The translations under genes were made by a program, and so were the position numbers. The notes below the pieces were generated by a model. It searched no databases, had not been told where the DNA came from, and saw nothing but the letters and a program-made list of their open reading frames with translations. From the NCBI GenBank assembly GCA_036172665.1, contig CM069871.1, forward strand, positions 5,518,001 to 5,582,000: 64,000 nt of DNA, given 5' to 3'. This DNA is from Prosopocoilus inquinatus. Lineage: Eukaryota; Arthropoda; Insecta; Coleoptera; Lucanidae. Below, piece by piece: positions 21,591 through 32,930 of the stretch (positions within the stretch are counted from its first letter, which is position 1; each line of letters starts with the position of its first letter).

Positions 21591-24046
21591 CTTACATAAG
21601 ACACTTGTATAATAAACAGCTATTAATAAATCTACATTTCTGATTCAAAATATGCCTTCACACGGCTATTACAGCTGATATTTAATGGCTGCACAGCAGT
21701 AGTTTAATAACCAAACTCGGTTTATATCACAATATTGTATAGCGTTATAGGCTAGAGTAAGCTTCGAAGTTGAAACCTTAATAAATAACAGCATGTATAA
21801 GCTTAAAGCAATCATTTATTAACGAAGTTTCGCAATCGCAACTCCCCGACATCATCCGTGTTATTGATTCAAACAAGATTTTCAATGGCTTAAGTGCATG
21901 GCTATTGTTTAGCTTTCGATGAGCTCACGTTTTTTTTCCTTCTCATGGCTTTCTTAAATAAACGTGTCTCTCCATCGACATAATCCTTTGAGGAAGTATA
22001 CACAAAGACGCGTCTAGACTTCTGCACGAAATATGGCATTAGTGAGGGGTGTCAGATCTTCATAAATGTCTAAAGAAATGATTTATTATTCCGGTGGCTT
22101 TTTGGCAACCAGAAGATAATGGATATTTTTATTATACTGACGTATCCATTATGAAGTCACAATACAGGGAATTACAATCAATCATTCTTGCGAGACTTGC
22201 AAATAGCGGTCGGGTCCACTTTTATCTAAATACTCTTAATTATGTCAGGGAGAATTAATTTTTCATTTACTTTCTAAAGCTTCGCTTATTAAGTATACTT
22301 GACGTGAAGATTTTTAAATACAGTTTTGGACGACTGACATGACGTCGCGTCGCTCGTTCCACTTATTTTATGTAACCCGCTAATGGATTACGCCGTATCG
22401 CAGGACATTTAAGGCTTAAGCATTTATGATGAGTTTTAAACCACATAGTTTCATCCCAGATGCATATTAATAAATATTTCATTGTGTTTCTTCAGAGTAG
22501 TATAAATTCTAACATTAACATAAGAACAGGATCCCGGTTCCATTTCCACTTTAAACAAAAACACGGAACAAATTACTCACACTGTCACCTATCCGAGCAT
22601 TCTGCAATCTTTTAAGCACACAGTTGTTGCTAATCGCGAGTGAATTAATTTGAATAAAAGTATTTCATTTCATTTCGTCATCTTGCTACGTAAGTTTGTT
22701 AACGTCAACGAGAAGAAGAATGACAGGCAGGCAGGCGACGTTTGACTCGGAGGAACTTATTTTGCTCCTCGGCAAGACGCCTCCTGGCTCGCTGCCTCTT
22801 GGATTTCTTGAGAAAGTGTATATACACGTTTCTTCTTCTCGAACTGATTCATATATTCTGTTCTATTGTGTGGACTCGGGGGAAATGCTTCTACATGTAC
22901 ACATAAAGATAACATATCGATATTGTTATGGATATTACTTTTCCACAGTTGCAGCCGGTAAATTTTCAATGAAATCTCATTGTGGAACAAAACTTAACTT
23001 TTGCCAGTTTTACAACTGATTTGGCGCCATAAATTCCACGCAGAATAGCATTTAACATGTTCTCCCCGCGAAACTTGCACATAAGTTTCCAAATGCATCA
23101 AAGAAACGGCGACCGTTTCTCGCAATCGATAAACAAATCCGGCTATTCATTCTCATGCAAGCAGAATTTCCGTCTTTCTTTCTGCGCAATGCATTCCTGC
23201 ATTGCTTAGATATTAAAAATTAAATTTCATACAAAAATATTTTGGTAAGAAATCGTTTTGCATATCCCATGCATATCTGCTACCCCATAAATGAACCTAC
23301 GTTATCTCCAATTAAAAATTACGAAAAGAGTTGGGTGCAAGTCAGCGCCGAGGAAGACAATGAGCTGTCCAGAACTTTAGCTCAGATAGAGAAACCCCCA
23401 GGAGATGTTACGCCACTGCGGAACCGCTTTCCAAGGTCCTTCCAGCGTGCGTCAAACTTTCGGAAAACTCCCAGGAGAATAATCGACTCTTGCATACAAA
23501 ACAATGTTCGTCGCAGCAAGACAGCAGGTTGTACTACTTAAAACGTACAACAATCTTAATTAGAACGGCTCACAAGCTTGACTCAAATAAGCCACACGTA
23601 TGGACTATGCCTGCCAAAAAAATCTGGGACAAGTCTTTACATGCATTGTGGAGTTATTTTATTAGTTTGAATGCATCTTTAAACTTGTTTCTGCGGTAAC
23701 GTAAAGAAACGCAGAAATAAACGAAATTGATTATAGCAACAATAAATTAACACGTCATATTTACATTACAACAGATTTTTTTTGGCGGGCATAGTATGTA
23801 CGCTGCGTTAAAACCTGTGACTTAGGTTCTTAAATTCCAGTCACTACGATACCAATATTAAACTTAACGTACTTTGTTATTTACAACCAAAAGGTAACTT
23901 AAACGTCATACGTAGTGGTGACACCTCGTGGCGGTTCGTCGGTGCGACGTTTGCGTCGTTGATCTTCCAGAGGGATACGTTGACTATTCGGAACCGTAAT
24001 CGCCGCCGTCGAAACAGACAGATGACAATCGCGAACGAAATGCCGA
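21591..24046. other. No gene recognised
   Basis: Frames of 60-107 codons at 22.7-23.0 kb and 23.2-23.7 kb have no recognisable domain and no splice context that I could support. The sequence appears single-copy within the window. Confidence 0.45.
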
Positions 24047-24512
24047 AGAATAGAAGAAACGGAAGGCGAAAATAAATAGGAAAAGAAAAAGCGGATTCCT
24101 CTGTTGAAACAAAGAAATCGACTATAAGCATGGGTCAATCTAGTGCCGTCACTAATTACCTTTCTGTTTGTCGTAGAAACGGAAGGCGAAAATAGAAGGG
24201 AAAAGAAGAAGCGGGTTCCTGTGTTGAAACAAAGAAATCGAATATAAGCATGGGTCACTCTAATGACGTCACTAATTACCTTTATATTTGTCGTAGAAAC
24301 GGAAGGCGAAAATATAAAGGAAAAGAAGAAGCGAGTTCCTGTGTTGAAACAAAGAAATCGATTATAAGCACGGGTCACTCTAATGGCGTCACTAATTGCC
24401 TTTATATTTGTCGTAGAAACGAAATGCGAAAATCGAATGGAAAAGAAGAAGCGGGTTCCTGTGTTGAAACAAAGAAATCGAATATAAGCATGGGTGACTC
24501 TAATGGCGCCAC
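24047..24512. repeat. 120-bp tandem array, about four units
   Basis: Units register at 24061, 24181, 24301 and 24421 with an exact 120-bp period. Each contains GAAACGGAAGGCGAAAAT, then GGAAAAGAAGAAGCG, TTGAAACAAAGAAATCGA and ATAAGCATGGGTCACTCTAA. Because the unit is 40 codons, it is stop-free across the array on both strands: 206 codons reverse (23,899-24,519, including flank) and 101 codons forward (24,250-24,555). The predicted peptides are repetitive without a known domain. I regard the openness as a consequence of the period rather than proof of a gene. Confidence 0.85.
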
Positions 24513-25208
24513 ACGACAATTAATGTGCAGATTGCTGCGCAAAATACAGAAATAAAGAAAAGATCCCTTCTTCAATTGAATAAAGAATCCCAATTTAAAA
24601 CCAACAACTAACAGGCAACAGAGAAGGTATTTTTATCCGTGTAAGGATTTTCGAATTTCCTATCGGCGCACAAAAAACAAAAACAAAATTATTCTTATTT
24701 AATGTTCCGGTCTGAGACAAATCCTTCATTTAAACTCGCGACGCCAACTGACGAAAACAATGCCTCACCGTAACATAATAAGTTCTTTGTGTGATGTTAT
24801 GTACCAAATGAAATCTGAGCTGAGTTTTATGTCACAACGATTACATCTGTTGTTGCTTCAGATTGCATTGCAATATGCCCCGAAAACATCGAATTGCAGC
24901 CATTGACAGATGAACAGCTTGCTCAAAATATGATCTATTTATTATTCGTCTTTTGTATGTTAGTGGACTGTACAGCGTAAAAACAAAGAAGCGAATAAAT
25001 TCAATATTTTTAAGGCGATCAATATTTTCAAAATACGCTGGGGTTCCTCAATTTTGTTAAATTTTTGTCCTTTCCAGGAATTATTTTTCATGCTACAGGG
25101 TGTTTTCAAAATAGCTGGGCGAGTGTTAACTTTATATTTTTTATACTGCACACTTTTTATTTTTTTATGTGGTGGGTGTACTTCCATCTTTTTTCATTTA
25201 ATTATTTC
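24513..25208. other. No gene recognised
   Basis: AT-rich sequence. CTACAGGGTGTTTTCAAAAT near 25,095 resembles ends of several insect DNA elements, but no matching partner end was found. Confidence 0.4.
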
Positions 25209-25408
25209 GAATTCTATTCAAAATTTTACATATTTTTTTTTATATAAGTCAGTCACCACTTCTCAAAGAAGTGTTTTCGAGAGATTGACGCTTGAAAGTT
25301 GATAATTTTCAACATTTAATAGATTATAACTTTCAAGCGTCAACATCTCGAAAACATTTCTGGTGACTTACATATATTAAAAAAAATGTAAAATTTTGAA
25401 CAGAATAC
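25209..25408. mobile_element. 200-bp fold-back element
   Basis: The left arm (25209 to about 25302, GAATTCTATTCAAAATTTTA onward) is inverted relative to the right arm (about 25327-25408). The arms share TAAGTCA.TCACC, TGTTTTCGAGA and TTGACGCTTGAAAGTT on opposite strands. The left arm has a small insertion (ACTTCTCAA-like) that makes it about 10 bp longer. The loop is only about 24 bp. No coding capacity; MITE or fold-back origin inferred. Confidence 0.75.
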
Positions 25409-26034
25409 AAAAGTACAAAAAAAATGGTTTTAATAGATTTTTTTCAAACATTTATTTGTTTAAAACAAAGTAAATGGAAGCAATTTCTTGTTACTGGTTG
25501 CTCATTTTTCGTTTCAACTACGTAGGATATAGGATTAATAATTATTTTATTTATTATAATTGTTCCGTTAAATTAAAATCAGTAAAATGTTTTCCCCAAG
25601 TTTGATTGATATTCGCGGAAGAAAAGTAAACCGCTTTCCGCGGTGTGCTGTGGTTTATTTAAACCAATCCGAAAAATATTTCACATTTTCTTCTTTTTCA
25701 TTGCATTTATAAAAAGTTTTGTGTTTCCGTTAAAATAGGATGCGGCAAGAATAAATTAAAATAATGTCGGTAAACGAATTAATAATTAATTAATAATCTA
25801 ACAATTGCAGACATTATTTTGTACTGAAAGAAAAAAATCCGTCCTTGTTTTTCAATTTATTTCACCAGTATTTCTTTGTGTTAAAGGTTTTGCATTTGTC
25901 GAGTTATAATTTGTAAAATTCCTATTCTCTGAGTCTGTAATAATAGTACTTAAAAAAACGTAATAATAAATAATATATTCATATTTGTTAAAATTACCAC
26001 TCTCTGTTACTTTATTAATTTAAGTATTATAGTA
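25409..26034. other. No gene recognised
   Basis: AT-rich sequence without a supported feature. Confidence 0.5.
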
Positions 26035-26305
26035 TCTTCAATAAGCTAATCGAGGAAATCCTTACAAGGAAAGAGAGAGAGAGAGAGAGAGAGCGAAGGA
26101 GGAAAAGTTGACAATTTTTAGGACTCAAAGTCCCTATCCTGGCTTTCGTACAAAAACTTCTGGGAACGCATTTTCGGCTATAAATCTCAACCCAGCTACC
26201 AAACAACAATTTCGTTTTCTAGGGTTAAAAAGAGTAAATTGGATTGTCAGTAAACGGGGGTGGTTCCTTTGTCAGTTGGAGTAGAGAGAGTTTAGGGTGA
26301 GTATT
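26035..26305 (+). repeat. Dispersed element E, single copy with (GA)n
   Basis: Order of landmarks: AATCGAGGAAATCC, an (AG)11 run at 26072-26093, AGTTGACAATTTTTAGGACT, CTATCCTGGCTTTCGTACAA, AAACTTCTGGGAACGCATTT, CTACCAAACAAC, TTTCTAGGGTT, then GGGGGTGGTTCC, GTCAGTTGGAGTAGAGAGAG and TTTAGGGTGAG. The middle matches the satellite monomer at 48-54 kb closely. However, this copy has about 30 extra bases between TTCTAGGG and GGGGTGG that the satellite lacks. It is the best single-copy relative of the satellite in the window. Confidence 0.75.
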
Positions 26306-28739
26306 TCGGTTGACCACCCCCAAAATGCTAGAAGTGGTTCCAACCTTATTTAAATGTTTTTTTTTTTATTGTGGCCTATAAATCGGATAGATAGGTAATT
26401 GTTAGAAAAATAAAACAGAAATTGAAGGAACGACAGAGATTAAGTGAATTGGGAATAAGCGTTCCGACAGTTAACTACTAGAAAGTTAAAATTAGGTATT
26501 CTTTAAAAGGATTAGTTCATGTGCGTAAACTTAGTTTGAGTAAGCTTTCAAGAGTCTTCAGAATTTTATATCGCCCTCTCCGATAAAAACTTTTGCAAGA
26601 CTCACATTTTCATGACCCACCTCCACGATTCAATTCCGTTATCCCTGCGATTACCCCCTGTTAAGATCCAATAGCTACAAACAGTCGCAGAGATATTTAT
26701 TTTGGGGGGGAGCGGGGAGAAAAAACTTGCTTGTATTAATTTTGTTACTAATTTTGTTTCGAGTGCGTTATTGCTTAATAAATTTTAGTTTGGATATATA
26801 AATATTTGATGCTGTAATAAAATTACAATTCCGTCGGCATCATAAATGATGTTATGATAATAGTATGAGCGGATTTTATAACGTTCAAAGTATATATTAC
26901 CAAAGTTATATGGAGTAGTAAAAAGTTTTTATGTTTGTTGTTCGCAGCCTTTTACTACTACATTTGTATTTCGTGCATTCCTGTAGCCCCCTTTCACGAT
27001 TTGTGCGTTTTGGATTAATAGCGAAAGGGCGAAAGTAAAAAATGAAAAATGGTGGATGAACCTTCGCGTTTCGGTGTCGTCGGGGATAAATAATGAAGAA
27101 TATATTTCCAGTCCCATATGTGTTCCAGTCAGAAGACTATAAAATAAGTTAAGACTGGATAGTTTAGAGTTCGTAGGGGTGTGAAGTGGTGCTTTGAGCA
27201 CGTCCCTGTCAACGCTGACTAATGTGCAGTTCGCTTGGTTCGGGCTAATTCTTATATCGCAGACACAGCATCAGCTTATTGTCTAAACTTCAAGACGGAG
27301 ATTTCGGACCAACGATGTTTTATCTTAATTGTTTAATCTCAGAATGCTTTTAAATACTTTTTGGTCTATTCAGTATCATCTGTTTGTTTTCCCCGAAGAA
27401 ACGGCGCGGGGTTAAAAGATAAGTAACTTTTATAAACGTATAGAACGAAAGTTAACTTCCCTCTCTTTTATTCCTTTTATGAAACGAATTTTCGGGCTCT
27501 CCTTTTTATAAATTATACTGATTTAAGATTACCGTTCCTTAAATTACGTTATAGAAGCACAAAAGTTTTCTCTAACAACATTCTCGCTCACACTCACCAT
27601 CTCCTTTCCATCCATCCATCTACATATTATTTAAAAAAGAAAAGATTTTACGCCCTAATGAAATCCATATTTGACGAAGTCATAAAATACCGTTTCATTA
27701 AACATTCTTTTCACTATGCAATTTTCAGCAGGACGGCTGAAACAAAGTAATAGTTACTTCACGCGCTCAGCTGTAAGTTAATAACTGTCACGAGCGCTTT
27801 GTATTCATCAGCGTACATTTTTTTTTTTGCAACGGTACATTTATTAAATTCTCCGGTTTGGATCGTTTTTATAACCTTTGTGCTCTGTCCTCGTTAGCAG
27901 AACGCTCTACATTAATTACTGAAATTATTTGTTTAGTTATTAATCCTGAAACAGTTATAAATTTTTCCTTTTAAATCCGATACAATGAGAAAAAATTATT
28001 ATAAGAAAATAATATAAACGGAGAGAGGCAAGGATTTTCCTACCGTGCGCAGTGATTAGATTACAAGCTGTATTGATTAGCCTACCGACCGAACGACAGT
28101 AGTTTAATCATTCTTCTCCTCGTATCCCATTGTTGTCAATAAAACACAATGATTTTACCATACGTAACTAAAAGAAAAAAGAAAAAAAAACGTGAAATAT
28201 CATCGGATCGATTCACACCATGAAAAGCAATCGCTTTCTTCCGCGAGTATCAAAGACGGGGACGAAATTGAAATTGAATTTAATGAAATAGAAATTAAGT
28301 CCTGATTTCAGGAATCAGAATCACACGAAATGAGATAAGACATGAGCTTTCCTATGAGCTTTTACGAAAATCCACGAAAAAACTGAGCGCAGTTCAAATG
28401 TGAAAGATTTACATATGGGGATTCATCACTTGGTTTACTGATGAATTTGGACCAATAAATGATTATACAGGGCAGCGAGGTTAAAGGATTGCGTTGGTAA
28501 TTTGGGATGTGCAATAAATATAAAAGGCGAAGTAGAACTGATTTAGAAAAGAACTGCACTGGAAAAGCAAAAATATTATCCAAGAAGAGGATAAGGGGAG
28601 ATGGAAAGAATGAGGCTGAATCGTAAGCTTCAAAGGTATGTTTCCTTTCTTTTTTAAATTATGGCAACACGTCATCAACAATAACGGCCTCTGCATTTTC
28701 TATATCGAACGATTTTTCTTTTAGATTGCAGGAGAAGTA
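26306..28739. other. No gene recognised
   Basis: Single-copy-looking AT-rich DNA with a G7 run near 26,704. Frames of 60-90 codons show no domains. Confidence 0.5.
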
Positions 28740-29700
28740 AAGCTGTACAATCTCATTCGCAACGCTTCTTCTCTCTTCATTTTTGATCACGCCAATCACC
28801 ATTGGATGGATCCTGTCCTCACCTTGTTTTCCCATTTATATTGGGCATCATTCATCAAAGTCCGAAGCAGCAAAGACGATCGCCTACTTACTAACTTGAA
28901 ACTTTTTTTCGCGGATGAAAAGAAGTCTTCTATTCTTATCCTTTGTATAAATTCGTCCAATCACCTTTGCACACTTGAATAATCATCTCCATCTTCTCTG
29001 CCTCGTTGCTCTTCCATTTACCTTGGTCGTCATTCATCAGATTTTTAGGTAGACGCATGTCTGAGGTTGAAACAGCAAAGACGATCGACCGCTCCCAAAA
29101 ATTTAAAATCTTTCAATATTTTTCTGTTCTCATTATTCGTTTAAACCCTATCTGTTTTTATATCGTTCTACAAGCTTAGAGTTGCTCTTCGATTTGCTTT
29201 TCCATTTAATCCCCCATCTATTCTTTGGTGTTATTATTTTTTTCATCAGACCTGGTTGGACTGTGTCTTTGCATCCCTCCATGAGCTTCTGGATTTTTTT
29301 CCCATTGCATTTTCACTTACTTTGGTGAGATATTCTTAAACATGTCCGAGGTTGAAACAGCACAAAGACGACCGTCTTCAAATTTAAACCTTTCCATTGT
29401 GTTTTTCCCACAGCGTAGTACCTCTTCTGTTTTCATTCTTTGTCTTTTACCATTTTTGATCAGGTTTCTTTGTTTTTATTCAACAGAATTTTAGTGTTCC
29501 TATTCGGGATTATCCCTCGGTCTAAGTGCTGTTGGTCTGAGTCTTCTTCCACGTGATTTTGTTTCAAATTAGTTTTTGATAGTCTTTCCCCATTTCTTTT
29601 CGAACCATATGGGTCATCAATTTTTCCAGGATATTCTATCGTGGTCTCTTCTGCTCTCATTTTTCTTCTGACCTTGCCACTTGATCCTTCTCTTTAGACA
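28740..29700 (+). repeat. Diverged copies of the 370-bp repeat (P)
   Basis: Words typical of the array at 35.5-38.0 kb recur here: CATCATTCATCA, GAAGCAGCAAAGACGATCG, TTCCATTTA, CATGTCTGAGGTTGAAACAG and CTATTCTTATCCTTTG. At least three decayed units are visible (around 28,860, 29,040 and 29,340). They are less alike than the copies in the main array, so this is an older relative in the same orientation. Confidence 0.6.
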
Positions 29701-29755
29701 ACAGCTTTCAATTTTTTACTTTTTCTTGAAGATGGTTATTTTGTTTAGTTATTTA

Positions 29756-30060
29756 GAGTGCTTCTATATTCACCCTAAAACTCTTTACTCCAACTGAGAG
29801 CGAGAAACCACCCCCGCTTACTTATAACCCAATCTACTAATTTTAGGCAAGGAGTCACACCTGAAAGACGATTTTCTTTTATGTAGCCCGGACTGAAGAT
29901 AGAGCCAAAAATGCGTTTCTAGAAGTTTTCCGCACGTGATCCAGAACAGAGGCGTTGCAGCCTAAATATTGTTAAGTTTTTTTCCTCTGATGTCTCCTTT
30001 GATGGGAAGATTCTTGATTCTGACTTAAGCTTATCTTACTCAAGAGATTGAGAGTATATA
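29756..30060 (-). repeat. Dispersed element E, diverged inverted copy
   Basis: On the minus strand it has AACTTAACAATATTTAGG, CACGTGCGGAAAACTTCTAG, AAACGCATTTTTGGCTCTA, AAAATCGTCTTTCAGG, then GCGGGGGTGGTTTCTCGCTC and TTGGAGTAAAGAGTTTTAGG. The AACGCATTTTTGGCTCTAAA-like core is almost the satellite version, whereas the flanks keep the full-length element's 3' part. Confidence 0.65.
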
Positions 30061-30700
30061 CTTAGGCTAATAAAATAAAAGAAAGCGACAATTTTAACAA
30101 ATATACTGCTTAAACAATTGACTCTAAAACATGTTATTTTACAAAATTTGTCTCAACAATTATTGCAAAAATAGTACACTAAATAACTGATTTCCGTTCG
30201 CCTGTCATTTGCGTACTATGATCACGTTTCAATTCCTGCCAAATAACAGAACAGAGTGTCTTTTCAAAACGCTTTTCTCCTCTAGAGGGTACTGGTGTAG
30301 TTTCTTGTTTGAGTAGCGGAGTGAAGAGAGAAATGCAACGCTCAATCAGATAAGGCTTTTATCTTATCAAGTCTGACAGGCTTAAAATTCTTTTGGTTGC
30401 GTGATATCTAACAAAAGAGTTAATATGAGATGTTGTTTATGTAAGCCAGCGTCGCAAATGTGAATGAAAGCTTTATTTCAGACCGGAATACTAATTAAAC
30501 TCAATTGTACTGATGGGAAATTCGAATTCATGCACTCGACCCCTTCAATACTTTTGATTACAAGGTTCTACGCCTTCTGGCGAGTATCAGAAGGGTTGCA
30601 GACAACCTCAACAAAACCCTTCTTTCTAGCGGCAGGCAGAGGGTAGTTATATACAACCGCATTCAATAATTTAAATCAGCTGTTGTGTTGTGTTAAGCTG
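30061..30700. other. No gene recognised
   Basis: AT-rich; an imperfect palindrome around GATAAGGCTTTTATCTTATC lies near 30,350. No supported gene. Confidence 0.5.
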
Positions 30701-30704
30701 TTCC

Positions 30705-30928
30705 AGTTTAGGTGTACCACAGGGAAGCATTCTTGACCTCGTTTGTTTATCGTACTTCTCAATGACATAAGCATTAGGAGACTCGTTTTACGAACTTTTT
30801 ATTACTCAAGAAGCTGTTACCTAATTGTAAGTCCAAGATTATGGGAGAGGAAATTAACTAATAGCAATGCCTGGCTATTCAGTGAAGCGTCAAATAACAT
30901 AGACCTTCACTTGACCTTATTTACATAA
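30705..30928 (+). pseudogene. Non-LTR retrotransposon reverse transcriptase remnant
   Basis: Reading from 30705 gives SLGVPQGSIL, the conserved RT block normally seen as GVPQGS(I/V)LGP in LINE-type reverse transcriptases. After a frameshift near 30,742 the next frame gives LFIVLLNDIS, corresponding to the usual LFLIYINDI that follows. The YADD catalytic box expected next is not recognisable. Then a WERKLTNSNAWLF-like stretch corresponds to the region after the palm. The piece is only about 70 codons of an enzyme domain normally several hundred residues long, and it is frameshifted and lacks the catalytic box, so it is dead. It directly precedes the first copy of repeat R. Confidence 0.7.
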
Positions 30929-31173
30929 ATGAAAATCATCATCCAGGAGTACCTTCAAGGTTACGTTAGTACTTCAAATAGTCAAGTGTAAATTAAAATC
31001 GAAACTCAAGAACAGGTTAAATGAAAATGAGAATCGAATAACGGGGCCCGTATTTCGTTTACAAAACGTTACAGTAAACATTTTAACAACTTAAATGCGA
31101 CTGCGCGTCGCGTCGTCAAAAATGAATATTAGAAACAATTAACACTGTGTTGATAAATCAAAATTAGGTTAAT

Positions 31174-31709
31174 TCAAATCTGGTGATATCCCAACTTCGT
31201 CCAGGTTCCCACGTTTCGCGCTTCAATCCCTAGGGAAGTCCTTCGAGTAGTGCAGGTCGTTGAACGGAACGTTATGTCAATTTGCTCTTCTCGAAGTATC
31301 TCGGGCTCTAAGGTTGGCAATGCTGTATAATGCGCTGTATAATCCGTGCCCTCACGTTTAGGAACCTTAATGACACCGCTTAATTCGACAGGTTCGGCTT
31401 CGAAATATTCCAAAATTCCAGGAAAGACACACAATAAAAAGAAGCCCATCATTAAGAAGAAGGAAACAAATATTACGGATTGATTTGCGCCGCAGAGACA
31501 TCGCTGGTCATAAATACCTGATAATTGAAGTTGGTCAGGCTTGGCAAAGCATTAATGATTTGCGTGGTTTTTCCAGCAAGGGGACGAACGGCGCTATAAA
31601 GACATTTTGCGAGAAAACGGAATTTTAAATCGCTGTAAGACGTGGGGACGGGGGTGGGAACCCGCTTTTCAACCCCCTTTACCCCCAATTCTTTTGTCAA
31701 TCCGTGCAA
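31174..31709 (-). other. Two reverse frames of repeat R, copy 1
   Basis: The frames 31473-31709 (78 codons, starting MHGLTKELGVKGVEKR) and 31174-31452 (92 codons, ending WTKLGYHQI) are both also open in copy 2 at 39313-39570 and 39036-39362. Most residue differences are single substitutions. I recognise no domain; AGKTTQIINALPSL resembles a nucleotide-binding pattern only superficially. In copy 1 the two frames are separated, while in copy 2 they overlap, so at least one small indel has occurred. They could be fragments of a transposon protein or chance frames kept open because the copies are young. Confidence 0.3.
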
Positions 31710-31846
31710 TGTTGAATTTCGATTTCTTTGTTAATAGCTCCCTGCTTTAGAGCGGAAAGCCAGAAGTCGACTTCCAAATCGTTTTTAACGATTTGCTCGA
31801 ATGGCGTCTACTTATATTTTTGGAATTGATCGAAAATGGTCTACTC

Positions 31847-32036
31847 TAGGGCCATAGTTACGGGAGCGCCAAGGGAGGCTGAGCCTGCCCTGGAAAGTTT
31901 TAAGCCTACCTTACCATGGCCCCGTCTAACATGAAAACACTTTAAAAGTACGCGAAAACATTACAATAAAAACTTTTGGAGCCTACCTTATACTACGATA
32001 AACCTCCCCTGAATATTCAGTCTGGCTACGGCCCTG
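31847..32036. mobile_element. hAT-type MITE inside repeat R, copy 1
   Basis: A 190-bp element with imperfect terminal inverted repeats (left TAGGGCCATAG, right CTACGGCCCTG). It is flanked by GTCTACTC (31839-31846) and GTCCACTC (32037-32044), an 8-bp duplication with one difference. In copy 2 both the ends and the duplication are intact. Internal sequence has no frame. The position is identical in the two R copies, so the MITE inserted before R was duplicated. Confidence 0.8.
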
Positions 32037-32930
32037 GTCCACTCCGTATCTCTTTTTCACCATATTTAATAGTCCTTTCTTGCAGAAATTCAAACAAAAA
32101 AATCTGAATCTTTAATTAGCAAAATGTATTCAACTGTAGGAGAAATGTTCGTACAATAAATAGGAAACTATAAACGAAGAATATGCGAATTTCATTTAAT
32201 GAATAAATTAATTAAATTTTTGACACTTAGCTTAAAGTTGAAACTAGAATAAAGTTGAAACTATAACATGAAAGGGTTGAGTTCTACATGACCCAGGTTA
32301 TTAAAAAAAACTTTGTTAACGATAATATTTTATTCAAACTCACCCTCCACGGTCGCGGATGCTTCTCAGGTACACCTTATTTAAATTAAATCAGGAAAAT
32401 ATAACGATGGAATAAATTTTGAATTTTGGAAACTTTACGACGCGGTATTTTTAAAACGCGTTTTACACAGCGTAAGTCTTACTCGGAAACTCTACCGTAA
32501 CTCTGCCTGAACTCTCCTCTTTTGCGGGACTGTTCTCAATTTTCTTCTCTGGTGCTCCTTATTACGATCCAGAATGAACGTGGGCAGCGAAGCTTGGGAG
32601 TTGCATTACGCAATGCACAGAGCTTACCAAATGAGTCACGTTCTGCAGAGTAATGCAATGCAAGCTTGTTCTTGTTTTTAACATGACACCCTAGTACGAC
32701 TAGTGCTGACTAATGCTTTCGTTACATAAGATGCATGTTTTGAATTATGTATTTTCGTATGAATCGTACTTCGATATGTTTTCTAATTCAGATTGCTTAG
32801 ACTTCGACCTAATTTCTAATTTAATAAAGTATCTTATAATTTGTTATTAAATAGTTAATTGTATAAAGTCCAAAACGACCTTTTTTGTTGCAATGTATTC
32901 GATGACATAAGTTGTTGACAATTCAAGGTT

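Larger units (their letters stand above)
30873..32930 (+). repeat. 2-kb repeat R, copy 1
   Basis: From about 30,960 to 32,930 this aligns almost without gaps to 38,822-40,814, with estimated identity above 90 percent. The alignment can be followed more weakly from 30,873/38,761. Landmarks: ATAACGGGGCCCGTATTTCG, GACTGCGCGTCGCGTC, GGTGATATCCCAACTTCGTC and GGGACGGGGGTGGGAACCCG. Beyond its end a fragment of the repeat's own 3' part (TTCTAATTCAGATTACTCAG) is duplicated again near 32,955-33,000. R contains a hAT-type MITE and two minus-strand frames also open in copy 2. The family could not be named. Because a LINE RT fragment abuts copy 1, R might be LINE-associated, but this is weak. Confidence 0.85.
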
